Origin: JBPYFK01 sp051984675
GTDB taxonomy: Bacteria; Actinomycetota; Actinomycetes; Mycobacteriales; Pseudonocardiaceae
Length of the DNA: 64,000 nt
Direction: 5' to 3'
Assembly: GCA_051984675.1 (NCBI GenBank)
Contig: JBPYFK010000008.1
Location: 124,001 to 188,000, forward strand
In this document: positions 1 to 7,869 of the stretch, in pieces
How the letters are laid out: the number at the start of each line of letters is the position of its first letter
How positions within the stretch are numbered: the first letter of the stretch is position 1
Position numbers and translations under genes: made by a program
The notes under the pieces: model-generated
What the model saw: only the letters and a program-made list of their open reading frames with translations
Databases searched by the model: none
What the model was told of the DNA's origin: nothing

Positions 1-35
1 CCCAAGGGAAGCCACCCACAAGGGACGGATCTCCG

Positions 36-1253
36 TTGCGAGTTCTGCTATTCACCGGCAAAGGCGGCGTGGGCAAGACCACTCTCGCCGCCGCGACCGC
101 CGTCCGGCTGGTTGGTCGAGGATGCAAGACGCTGGTCGTGTCGACCGACCCGGCCCACTCGCTGGCCGATGCGCTCGGTGTGTCGCTCGGGCCCGAACCG
201 GTCGACGTCGATCTCCCGGACGGTGCCGGGCTGTCCGCGATGCACGTGCAGACCCGCCATCTCCTTGACGGCGCGTGGGCGGAACTTCGGCAGCACCTGA
301 AGACCCTGCTCACGGGCTCAGGAGTCACCGAGGTGGAGGCCGAGGAACTCACCGTGCTCCCCGGGGTGGAGGACCTCCTCGCCCTGTCCGAAGTCCGACG
401 CCACGCCCAGTCGGGCCGCTGGGACGCGGTGGTCGTGGACTGTGGCCCGACCGCCGAGACGCTGCGGCTGCTCGCGCTGCCCGAAGCCTTCGCGAGCTAT
501 CTGGAGCGTCTGTTCCCCACCCACCACCGGGTGGTTCGCGGGATGCTCGCGGCACTGGCGGGCAGCGACAACAGCGACCGGTGGAACGCCGTCGGGGACG
601 CGCTCAGCCGGCTCGCCGACGAACTGCGCGCGCTGCGGGACCTGCTCACCGACGCCGAGACGACCAGCATCCGGCTGGTACTGACCCCGGAAGCTCTGGT
701 GGCGGCAGAAACCAGGCGGACGCTGACCGCGCTCGCTCTGCAGGAGATCGCGGTCGACGGCCTGGTGGCCAACCGGTTGGTACCCCACCCCGGCTCGGCG
801 CGGGGGGTCGCCGCGGGGTGGCTGCGCGCCCGGCGCGTGGAGCAGGACGCCGTGCTCGCCGAACTCCGGGAGACCACGGACCTGCCGGTCCACGTCGTCG
901 GCTACCGGTCCGCCGAGCCGGTGGGTGCCTCCGCGCTGCTGGACGTGGCTGTCGAACTCTACGGCGACGAGGACCCGCTGATCGGGGTCGAGCAGCAGCC
1001 GGTCCTCGACGTCGCTGGTGGGGGCCGCTCGCTGGACTCGGAGTACTCCTTGCGCGTCGCGCTGCCGTTGCACGCCGACGCGGAACTGGATCTCGCACGA
1101 ATCGGCGACGAACTGGCTGTCACCGTGGACGGTCGCCGCCGGCTGATCACACTGCCTGCGGTCTTACAGCGATGCCTCGTCACCGATGCCGTCGCCGGGG
1201 ATGACGGCCTGACCGTGACCTTCCGTCCCGACCCTGCGCTGTGGATGCGGTGA
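36..1253 (+). CDS. ArsA/Get3-family ATPase
   Basis: A soluble P-loop ATPase of the ArsA/Get3 family. The deviant Walker A GKGGVGKTT lies at about residues 9-17, followed by the STDPAHSLADAL switch segment and a DCGPTAETLRLL segment that corresponds to the DTAPTGHT switch of ArsA. The last ~70 residues (LPLHADAELDL to the end) look like the HSP20-like domain often found at the C terminus of bacterial ArsA homologues. One ATPase half only (405 aa), so it would act as a dimer. The start is a TTG with AAGGGA about 10 bases upstream. The stop overlaps the next gene (GTGA), so the two are probably translated together. No ArsB, ArsC or ArsR is near, so an arsenite-efflux role is not supported; the substrate is unknown. 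Confidence 0.85.
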   Translation: MRVLLFTGKGGVGKTTLAAATAVRLVGRGCKTLVVSTDPAHSLADALGVSLGPEPVDVDLPDGAGLSAMHVQTRHLLDGAWAELRQHLKTLLTGSGVTEVEAEELTVLPGVEDLLALSEVRRHAQSGRWDAVVVDCGPTAETLRLLALPEAFASYLERLFPTHHRVVRGMLAALAGSDNSDRWNAVGDALSRLADELRALRDLLTDAETTSIRLVLTPEALVAAETRRTLTALALQEIAVDGLVANRLVPHPGSARGVAAGWLRARRVEQDAVLAELRETTDLPVHVVGYRSAEPVGASALLDVAVELYGDEDPLIGVEQQPVLDVAGGGRSLDSEYSLRVALPLHADAELDLARIGDELAVTVDGRRRLITLPAVLQRCLVTDAVAGDDGLTVTFRPDPALWMR

Positions 1254-1807
1254 GCGACGTGACCGAAACGCGAAACGAGGGTTCCGGCAGGCTGCCCGAC
1301 GAGGTGCGCAAGCTCGTGGAGGCCCTGGCCGGACGTGCCGAGGAGTACCTCGCCGGGCTGGACCGCTCGGGTGACGGCTCGAACGGGGAGGGCTTCCGTG
1401 ACCTCGGCGGTGCCCGGTGTGCCTGCGGCCGGGTCGCGCCCAGCTGCGCGTGGTGCCCGGCGTGCGGGATCGTGGGCTTGCTGCGCGGGGAACGTCCTGA
1501 GCTGGCCGCCTGGCTGGCCGACCAGCTGACCACGTTCGCCGCGATGGTGCGGAGCTGCGGCGACGAGCCGGCGTCACCGGGTGGTGACGCACCGGGCGAG
1601 TCGCCGGGTTCGGGAATGCGAGAGCGAGGTGGGGAGTTCTCCAGAACCGGGAGTCGCGAGTCTCCAGGCGGGCCGGAAGGTGCGGCCGATCCGGGTACCC
1701 GGGACTCGTCGGAGCCGGAAGACCAGCAGACCTCGGAGCGGGTCCAGCGAATCAAGATCGAGCGGGTCGGTGGTCGGGTGCTACCGCGTCAAGCGCCGAC
1801 CCGGTGA
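1250..1807 (+). CDS. conserved actinobacterial Cys-rich hypothetical protein
   Basis: About 185 residues. I chose GTG 1250 because it overlaps the ArsA-like stop as GTGA; GTG 1241 is also in frame. The N-terminal half is helical and contains a compact cysteine cluster (CACGRVAPSCAWCPACG) at about residues 58-74, which could bind zinc or another metal. It is followed by a helix ending around residue 105. The C-terminal ~80 residues are low-complexity, rich in Gly, Ser, Glu and Pro, and probably disordered. Position and coupling suggest that it works with the ArsA-like ATPase, possibly as a metal-binding partner, but that is inference. It resembles small proteins seen beside this ATPase in other actinobacteria; I do not know a function. 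Confidence 0.7.
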   Translation: MSDVTETRNEGSGRLPDEVRKLVEALAGRAEEYLAGLDRSGDGSNGEGFRDLGGARCACGRVAPSCAWCPACGIVGLLRGERPELAAWLADQLTTFAAMVRSCGDEPASPGGDAPGESPGSGMRERGGEFSRTGSRESPGGPEGAADPGTRDSSEPEDQQTSERVQRIKIERVGGRVLPRQAPTR

Positions 1808-1819
1808 ACGTCACCGGGG

Positions 1820-1870
1820 ACAGGTTTGACAGGGGTACAGGTTTGACCGAGGTACAGGTTTGACAGAGGT
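1820..1870 (+). repeat. three tandem 17-bp repeats before the glucokinase gene
   Basis: Three directly adjacent 17-bp units, ACAGGTTTGACaGgGGT, at 1820-1836, 1837-1853 and 1854-1870, differing at only two positions. Each contains TTTGAC, which resembles a -35 element, and each ends in GAGGT or GGGGT. The last unit supplies the AGAGGT ribosome-binding site (1865-1870), six bases before GTG 1877. Probably a slippage-prone leader array. Confidence 0.8.
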
Positions 1871-1876
1871 ACCGGG

Positions 1877-2950
1877 GTGCTGACAGTCGGTGTGGACGTA
1901 GGCGGTACCAGCGTGCGGGCGAGCGTCGTCGACCCGCACGGCGTGGTCGTGGACACCGCCCGCGTCCCGACTCCGCATGCGGAGACCGCCCTCAACGACG
2001 CGATCGCCGACACCGTACGGGGGCTGCTGCGCCACTACCCGGTGTCCGCGGTCGGCTTGGCCGTCGCGGGGTTCGTCAGCGAGGACCGCCGGATCGTGCG
2101 CTTCGCCCCGCACCTCGCCTGGCGGCATGTGGCCGTGGCGGACCGGATCGCCGAGCGCCTCGACCTGCCCGTCGTGCTCGAACACGACGCCAACGCGGCC
2201 GCCGTCGCCGAGCAGCGGTTCGGTGCCGCCGCCGGGGCCCGGGTCGCGGCGCTGGTGGCGATCGGGACCGGGATCGGGGGTGCGCTGGTGATCGACGGTG
2301 AGGTCTTTCGTGGGGCACACGGCGTCGCACCGGAACTCGGGCATCTCCGTCTCGTGCCGGGTGGTCGGCAGTGCCCCTGCGGGAAGCGCGGATGCTGGGA
2401 GCGCTACTGCAGCGGCACGGCGCTGGCGACCACGGCGGTCGAGCTGGCCGCCGACGATCCCGAGGCGGGCACGCCGCTGGCGATCCAGGCGGCGATCGAA
2501 CCGGAGACCGTCACCGGGACCGGCGTGGCCAAGGCCGCCGAGGACGGTGATTCGATCGGTCTGCGCGCGATGGCCGACCTGGCGCACTGGCTCGGGGAAG
2601 GGCTGGCCCTGGTCGCCGACGTCTACGACCCGGAGGTCGTCGTGCTCGCCGGCGGCGTTTCCGGTTCCGCGGCGCTGTTCCTGGAGGACGCGCGGACGCA
2701 CTACGCGGAATCCGTCACCGGGGCGGGGAACCGACCGTTGGCGCGGATTCGCGTCGCACAGTTCGGTGACGAGGCGGGCATGGTCGGAGCCGCGGAGTTG
2801 GCCCGCGAGTACGTGAGTGCGAACTCCGGCGAGACGCCGGAGGCGCGGGAGACGGCCCGGTACCGGCTCACACCTGGGCGCCGTCGTCCCAGTCGGATTC
2901 CGGCGGGTCCTGGCGCATCCGAAGCACCAGCCAGCCGATCCCGGCGCTGA
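1877..2950 (+). CDS. glk: ROK-family glucokinase
   Basis: Phosphorylates glucose with ATP, feeding glycolysis. ROK-family hallmarks are clear: DVGGT phosphate-binding motif at about residues 7-11, catalytic Asp in EHDANAAA near residue 104, and the ROK zinc motif CPCGKRGCWERYC near residues 166-178. Its place after an ArsA-like gene and before plsC, pfk and aroG matches the Streptomyces glkA neighbourhood. GTG 1877 is the start, directly behind a tandem repeat that carries the ribosome-binding site. The protein is about 357 residues, roughly 40 longer than typical family members. The extra tail (after YVSANSGE) is low-complexity, Arg/Pro-rich, and is read antisense to the end of the convergent membrane-protein gene, overlapping it by 83 bp. 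The tail is probably functionless read-through or reflects loss of an earlier stop. Confidence 0.9.
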   Translation: MLTVGVDVGGTSVRASVVDPHGVVVDTARVPTPHAETALNDAIADTVRGLLRHYPVSAVGLAVAGFVSEDRRIVRFAPHLAWRHVAVADRIAERLDLPVVLEHDANAAAVAEQRFGAAAGARVAALVAIGTGIGGALVIDGEVFRGAHGVAPELGHLRLVPGGRQCPCGKRGCWERYCSGTALATTAVELAADDPEAGTPLAIQAAIEPETVTGTGVAKAAEDGDSIGLRAMADLAHWLGEGLALVADVYDPEVVVLAGGVSGSAALFLEDARTHYAESVTGAGNRPLARIRVAQFGDEAGMVGAAELAREYVSANSGETPEARETARYRLTPGRRRPSRIPAGPGASEAPASRSRR

Positions 2951-3380
2951 TCGACAGCAGCGCGACCGGCAGGAGGAACGCCGGGTACAGCCCGCTGATG
3001 CTGGTGACCAGCAGCAGCGCGAAGCCGAGACCGATCAGGACCAGGCCGCCGATCGTCGCCGGGCGCAGTGCGGGTAGCGGCGGTGGTTCCGGCGGCTCGA
3101 AGTGGCCCTCGTCCTCGTGCGGCGCCGGTTCGGCTGACTCGCCGGATGCCCCCGTGCCGGCGGGCTTGCCCTCCCGCTCGCCGTCTGCGGCCTGATCTGC
3201 CGAGGCGGCGGAATCCTCAGTGGACTCCTCGCCGGGCCGGCCGGGTCGGGCCGCCGCGGCCTCGTCGAAGTCCCGTGACCAGCGGGCGAGCGAGGAGTCA
3301 TGCTCCAGTTCAGCGACGATCTCGGCGAACGCCGCGTCGATGTCCTCTGGCCCCTCGGAGCCGTCGTGCCGCGTGCTCAT
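2868..3380 (-). CDS. two-helix membrane protein, conserved hypothetical
   Basis: About 170 residues from ATG 3380; the reading frame is open further upstream but that stretch is Arg-rich and not protein-like. The N-terminal ~100 residues are acidic and hydrophilic (MSTRHDGSEGPEDIDAAF) with a Pro/Glu-rich linker. Two closely spaced hydrophobic helices follow, around residues 107-127 (IGGLVLIGLGFALLLVTS) and 130-152, and the protein ends in a short acidic tail (ESDWDDGAQV). It looks like a small inner-membrane protein with a cytoplasmic N-terminal region. It converges on the glucokinase gene and overlaps its 3' end by 83 bp. I do not recognise a function. Confidence 0.75.
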   Translation of the reverse strand: MSTRHDGSEGPEDIDAAFAEIVAELEHDSSLARWSRDFDEAAAARPGRPGEESTEDSAASADQAADGEREGKPAGTGASGESAEPAPHEDEGHFEPPEPPPLPALRPATIGGLVLIGLGFALLLVTSISGLYPAFLLPVALLSISAGIGWLVLRMRQDPPESDWDDGAQV

Positions 3381-3703
3381 ACCTGTTCCCCGAGGCGGTC
3401 GCGGGCGTGCGCGAAGGGCTCGGCGCCTGTGCGAACGGGCACCGTGGGCCTCCCTGGATCGTCGGCGTGCCGGCAATGGTGTCATCGTCGCACGGGAAAG
3501 GCCCTGCGGGAGAGCGGAGAATCGGGTCTTCGTCCACTCCTCGGTGATGACGTGCCGTGCACGGATCGCTACTGCCGGCACACTCCGTCGAATGGAGGTA
3601 ACGGAGATCGCGTTGTGCCAACACGCGCCGAGTTCGTACTCTTTAACGAACGCGGGATTCGCCGGTGGTCACACACATGGGCGCGTGAGGGAGGCCAGGC
3701 ACG
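3381..3703. other. divergent intergenic region, 323 bp
   Basis: Carries the promoters of the membrane-protein gene (minus) and plsC (plus). A 6-bp inverted repeat, GTTCGT N8 ACGAAC, lies at 3632-3651, about 50 bases before plsC. A weak sigma70-like pair (TTGTGC at 3613, TACTCT at 3637, spacer 18) overlaps it. I see no gene here. Confidence 0.4.
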
Positions 3704-4444
3704 GTGCTGTACTGGGTGATGAAGCACATCTTTCTGGGGCCGATTCTGCGGTTGTTGTGCCGTCCGATGATCGAAGGGGCCGAGAACATCCCCAAACGTG
3801 GCGGCGCGATCCTCGTCAGTAACCACCTGGCCGTCGCGGACTCGTTCTTCCTGCCCCTGATGCTGCCCCGACGGGTCACCTTCCTCGCCAAACGTGAGTA
3901 CTTCACCGGTCGCGGTATCAAGGGCAAGTTCAAGAAGTTCTTCTTCTCCGGCGTCGGGCAGGTGCCGATCGACCGCTCCAGCGGCGCCGCCGCGCGCGCC
4001 GCGCTGGACACCGGCGTGCGGTTGCTGCGCGAGCAGCGGCTGCTCGGCGTCTACCCGGAAGGCACCCGCTCCCCGGACGGCCGGCTGTACAAGGGGAAGA
4101 CCGGGGTGGCCAGGATGGCGCTGGAAGCCGACGTCCCGGTCATCCCGATCGCGATGGACGGCACCGACCGCGTCAACCCCATCGGGTCCGTCATGTGGCG
4201 CCCGCACAAGGTGCGCGTCCGGGTCGGTCGCCCGCTGGACTTCTCGCGTTACGAGGGGCTGGCCGGCGACCGGTTCGCCGAGCGCTCGATCACCGATGAG
4301 ATCATGTACGCGCTGATGGAGCTGTCCGGTCAGGAGTACGTCGACATCTACGCCGCCAAGGCCAAGGACGACCTCGCCGCCCAGGGGCAGGACGTGGGCG
4401 GCTGGCAGTCCACGGCCCGCATGCCCGAGACCAAGGCTGGTTAG
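3704..4444 (+). CDS. 1-acyl-sn-glycerol-3-phosphate acyltransferase family (PlsC)
   Basis: Membrane-associated glycerophospholipid acyltransferase. The catalytic H(x)4D motif is NHLAVAD near residues 46-52, a FFSGVGQVPIDR segment follows at about 84-95, and the acceptor-binding YPEGTRS is near residue 117. Conserved VPVIPIAMDG comes at about 145. At 246 aa it is a normal length. It corresponds in sequence type and place to M. tuberculosis Rv2182c, which lies near Rv2179c and aroG, as here. Start GTG 3704 has an AGGGAGG site about nine bases upstream; GTG 3716 and ATG 3719 are in frame. It stands alone with its own leader. Whether it makes phosphatidic acid or acylates a cell-envelope lipid is not decided by the sequence. 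Confidence 0.88.
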   Translation: MLYWVMKHIFLGPILRLLCRPMIEGAENIPKRGGAILVSNHLAVADSFFLPLMLPRRVTFLAKREYFTGRGIKGKFKKFFFSGVGQVPIDRSSGAAARAALDTGVRLLREQRLLGVYPEGTRSPDGRLYKGKTGVARMALEADVPVIPIAMDGTDRVNPIGSVMWRPHKVRVRVGRPLDFSRYEGLAGDRFAERSITDEIMYALMELSGQEYVDIYAAKAKDDLAAQGQDVGGWQSTARMPETKAG

Positions 4445-4515
4445 TCTCCAGCGACACCCCGGTCCGGTACCTGGGGTGGTGACCGGTTCGCCCGACCGGA
4501 ACCTACGCTTGGGCG

Positions 4516-5019
4516 GTGCGGTTTTTCTACGACTGCGAGTTCATCGAGGACGGCCTGACCATCGACCTGGTCTCGATCGGGGTGGTCGACGAGTCCGGTC
4601 GCGAGTTCTACGCGGTGTCCAGCCAGTTCGATGCCGGGCGCGCCGGCCGGTGGGTGCGCCAGAACGTGTTGCCACTGCTGCCCCCACCCGCGGACGCGGC
4701 TTGGCGGTCCCGGGCCCAGATCCGCGACGATCTGTTCGCCTTCCTGACCGCTGCCGGCGGTGACATCGAGCTGTGGGCCTGGTATGCGGCCTACGACCAT
4801 GTCGCGCTCGCGCAGTTGTGGGGTTCGATGCCGGCGTTGCCCTCCCGGTTGCCGAAGTTCACCCGCGATCTTCGACAGCGGTGGGAGGAGGTCGGCAAGC
4901 CCAAGCTGCCGCCGGCTCCGGCCAATGCGCATGACGCGCTGGCCGACGCCAAGCACAACCTCCAGCGCTGGTACGTGATCGAGGAGGAGCGCCGCCGGCG
5001 CGGTTACCCTCTGAAGTGA
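4516..5019 (+). CDS. 3'-5' exoribonuclease, Rv2179c type (RNase T-like fold)
   Basis: A 167-residue DEDD-superfamily exonuclease of the kind known in M. tuberculosis as Rv2179c and annotated as a polyadenylate-specific 3'-exoribonuclease. Candidate metal ligands are visible: Asp6 and Glu8 (YDCEF), Asp94 (AAYDHVAL), and the final HDALAD motif with His139 and Asp144. It probably trims 3' ends of RNA in the cytoplasm, as shown for the family. Start GTG 4516 has no strong ribosome-binding site. It lies between plsC and the phosphofructokinase gene on the same strand, with about 70-90 bp on each side; aroG follows, matching the mycobacterial order. Confidence 0.85.
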   Translation: MRFFYDCEFIEDGLTIDLVSIGVVDESGREFYAVSSQFDAGRAGRWVRQNVLPLLPPPADAAWRSRAQIRDDLFAFLTAAGGDIELWAWYAAYDHVALAQLWGSMPALPSRLPKFTRDLRQRWEEVGKPKLPPAPANAHDALADAKHNLQRWYVIEEERRRRGYPLK

Positions 5020-5113
5020 GGACCCTGCTTGCTGCACCGATCAAGCACGTGACAAGCTCTGCCTCGTACGAGATCCAGATCACGTATCGCCAATGAGGTA
5101 CGAGGAGGCCAAC

Positions 5114-6151
5114 ATGCCAGCCGGGATGCGCATCGGAGTGCTCACCGGGGGTGGGGACTGCCCCGGTTTGAATGCCGTGCTCCGTGCGGTGACGCGTAAG
5201 GGGATCGAGGTACACGGGCACGAGATCGTGGGCTTTCGCAATGGCTGGCAGGGACCACTGGACGGGTTGACCACCCCGCTCGGGCTCCACGACGTCGAGC
5301 ACATCCTCGATCGCGGTGGAACGATCCTCGGCTCCTCCCGAACCAACCCGATCAAGCAGGACAACGGTGTCGCCCGGATCAAGCAGACCCTGGCCGACCA
5401 GCAGGTCGACACGTTGATCGCGATCGGCGGTGAGGACACCCTTGGGGTGGCGGAGCGGCTCACCGCCGAGGGGCTGCAGGTGGTCGGTGTGCCCAAGACG
5501 ATCGACAACGATCTCGCCTCCACCGACTACACCTTCGGTTTCGACACCGCCGTGCACATCGCGACGGAGGCGATCGACCGGCTGCGGACCACCGCCGAGT
5601 CGCACGAGCGCGCCCTGGTCGTCGAGGTCATGGGCCGGCACGCGGGGTGGATCGCGCTGCACTCCGGGATGGCCGGGGGCGCCAACGTGATCCTGGTGCC
5701 GGAGAAGGAGTTCAGCGTCGAGCGGGTCTGCCAGTGGGTGCAGCGCCGGTTCGAGCGGGAGTACGCGCCGATCATCGTGGTCGCCGAGGGTGCGGTCCCG
5801 GAAGGTGGCGCCGAGGTGCTGCAGGTGGGGGAGAAGGACGCGTTCGGGCACGTCCGGCTCGGCGGTGTCGGCACCTGGCTGGCCGAGGAGATCGCGCACC
5901 GGACGGGCAAGGAGTCCCGCGCGGTGGTGCTCGGGCACACCCAACGCGGCGGAACGCCTACCGCCTACGACCGGGTGCTCGCCACCCGCTTCGGTCTGCA
6001 TGCCATCGACGCGGCACATGAGCGCGACTTCGGCAAGATGGTTGCCCTGCGGGGGACCGAGATCGTGCGGACGCCGCTGTCCGAGGCGACCGCGAAGCTG
6101 AAGACGGTTCCGCTGCACCGGTACGAAGAAGCCGAGGTCCTCTTCGGCTGA
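5114..6151 (+). CDS. pfp: 6-phosphofructokinase, predicted pyrophosphate-dependent
   Basis: Interconverts fructose 6-phosphate and fructose 1,6-bisphosphate. N-terminal GVLTGGGDCPGLNA is the phosphoryl-donor loop, and PKTIDND holds the catalytic Asp. Two donor-specificity positions are informative. The equivalent of E. coli PfkA residue 104 is Asp (GGEDT), and residue 124 is Lys (PKTIDND). This Asp/Lys pair is the signature of PPi-dependent enzymes such as that of Amycolatopsis methanolica, whereas Streptomyces ATP enzymes keep Gly at 104. ATG 5114 is chosen because GAGGAGG (5102-5108) sits five bases before it; ATG 5093 lies upstream in frame and ATG 5126 downstream. Length 345 aa is normal. 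It is followed by aroG, suggesting a sugar-phosphate to aromatic amino acid neighbourhood. Donor choice is a prediction. Confidence 0.88.
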   Translation: MPAGMRIGVLTGGGDCPGLNAVLRAVTRKGIEVHGHEIVGFRNGWQGPLDGLTTPLGLHDVEHILDRGGTILGSSRTNPIKQDNGVARIKQTLADQQVDTLIAIGGEDTLGVAERLTAEGLQVVGVPKTIDNDLASTDYTFGFDTAVHIATEAIDRLRTTAESHERALVVEVMGRHAGWIALHSGMAGGANVILVPEKEFSVERVCQWVQRRFEREYAPIIVVAEGAVPEGGAEVLQVGEKDAFGHVRLGGVGTWLAEEIAHRTGKESRAVVLGHTQRGGTPTAYDRVLATRFGLHAIDAAHERDFGKMVALRGTEIVRTPLSEATAKLKTVPLHRYEEAEVLFG

Positions 6152-6449
6152 GTCCGCCCGCTTCGCCCGCATGGCGCTCACCATGTCGTGTGAGATCCGG
6201 CGTCCCTTGCGGTGAACGGTGTTTATTTCCGGTGTCAGTTCGCGCGGGCGGGGCGACCAGAAGGTGGTGGCACGAGGCTGCTGGACCGCGCGTCCAAGCG
6301 GGTCGGCCTGCGGTTCACCCCTACCCGCACCATCAGCTGGGATCACCGCAAGCTCGGCTGATCATCCGGCATGAACTCGGCCCGGTGCGGGCTGTGGGAT
6401 CGGTCTCCCGCGTTCTGACCGGGTCCGGTCACCACCTACCCTGGAGTGC

Positions 6450-7838
6450 GTGAACTGGACGGTCGACGTACCTGTAGACAGCCTTCCCGAACTGCCGCCG
6501 CTGCCGGCTGACCTGCGCGCGCGGCTGGACGAGGCGCTGGCCAAGCCTGCCGCGCAGCAGCCGGAGTGGCCGGACCAGGAACAGGTGCGCAACGTTCGTA
6601 CGGTTCTGGAGAGCGTTCCGCCGGTCACCGTGCCCGCCGAGGTGGACCGCCTGCGCGGTCAGCTCGCGGCGGTCGCCCGGGGCGAAGCGTTCATGCTCCA
6701 GGGCGGTGACTGCGCGGAGACGTTCGCGGACAACACCGAGCCGCACATCCGGGCCACGATCCGCACGCTGCTGCAGATGGCGGTCGTGCTCACCTACGGC
6801 GCGAGCATGCCGGTGGTCAAGATCGGCCGGCTCGGCGGCCAGTACGCCAAGCCCCGGTCGAACCCGCTCGACGCGTTGGGGCTGCCGACGTACCGGGGCG
6901 ACATGGTGAACTCGCTGGTCGCCACCGAAGAGGCGCGCGTGCACGACCCGTCGCGCATGATCCGCGCCTACGCGAACGCCAGTGCGGCGATGAACCTGTC
7001 GCGGGCGCTGACCAGCGCGGGTATGGCCGCGCTGACCCAGGTGCACGACTGGAACAAGGACTTCGTGCTGAACTCGCCGGCAGGGGAGCGCTACGAGTCG
7101 GTCGCCGCCGAGATCGACCGCGGGCTGCGGTTCATGACCGCCTGCGGGGTCAACGACTCCACCCTGCACAGTGTGGACCTGTACAGCAGCCACGAGGCGC
7201 TGGTGCTGGACTACGAGCGCGCGATGCTGCGGTTGGACCACTCCAACGGTCAGCCACGGCTGTTCGACCTCTCCGGTCACTTCCTCTGGGTCGGTGACCG
7301 CACCCGCCAGCTGGATGGCGCGCACATCGCGCTCGCCGAGCTGATCGCGAACCCGATCGGGTTGAAGATCGGGCCGGCGACCACGCCCGAGATGGCGGTG
7401 GAGTACGTCGAGCGGCTCGACCCGCACGGCGAGCCCGGCCGGCTCACCCTGATCAGCCGGATGGGTAACGGCAAGGTCCGGGACCTGCTGCCGCCGATCG
7501 TGGAGAAGGTCACGGCTGCCGGGCACGAGGTGATCTGGCAGTGCGACCCGATGCACGGCAACACCCACGAGTCGAGCACGGGTTACAAGACCCGGCACTT
7601 CGACCGGGTGGTCGATGAGGTCCAGGGTTTCTTCGAGGTGCACAACCGGTTGGGCACCCACCCCGGTGGCATTCACGTCGAGCTGACCGGCGAGGACGTC
7701 ACCGAGTGCCTGGGTGGCGCGCAGGACATCTCGGACACCGACCTCGCCGGCCGGTACGAGACCGCGTGCGACCCCCGGTTGAACACCCAGCAGTCGCTGG
7801 AGCTGGCCTTCCTGGTGGCGGAGATGCTGCGTAACTGA
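6450..7838 (+). CDS. aroG: class II 3-deoxy-7-phosphoheptulonate synthase (DAHP synthase)
   Basis: First step of the shikimate pathway: condenses phosphoenolpyruvate and erythrose 4-phosphate to DAHP. The protein is 462 residues, the same as M. tuberculosis AroG, and shows class II signatures: MLQGGDCAETFA near residues 88-99, the KPRSNP motif around 135, GDMVN, and metal/substrate segments WQCDPMHGNT and GGIHVELTGEDVTEC in the C-terminal part. Start GTG 6450 (VNWTVDVP). About 300 bp separate it from the phosphofructokinase gene; I see no clear regulatory element there. In M. tuberculosis the enzyme is feedback-inhibited by aromatic amino acids together with chorismate mutase; a similar control is plausible here. 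Confidence 0.95.
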   Translation: MNWTVDVPVDSLPELPPLPADLRARLDEALAKPAAQQPEWPDQEQVRNVRTVLESVPPVTVPAEVDRLRGQLAAVARGEAFMLQGGDCAETFADNTEPHIRATIRTLLQMAVVLTYGASMPVVKIGRLGGQYAKPRSNPLDALGLPTYRGDMVNSLVATEEARVHDPSRMIRAYANASAAMNLSRALTSAGMAALTQVHDWNKDFVLNSPAGERYESVAAEIDRGLRFMTACGVNDSTLHSVDLYSSHEALVLDYERAMLRLDHSNGQPRLFDLSGHFLWVGDRTRQLDGAHIALAELIANPIGLKIGPATTPEMAVEYVERLDPHGEPGRLTLISRMGNGKVRDLLPPIVEKVTAAGHEVIWQCDPMHGNTHESSTGYKTRHFDRVVDEVQGFFEVHNRLGTHPGGIHVELTGEDVTECLGGAQDISDTDLAGRYETACDPRLNTQQSLELAFLVAEMLRN

Positions 7839-7869
7839 CAACGTCGGGCAACCGGACGAACCCCTTGGG

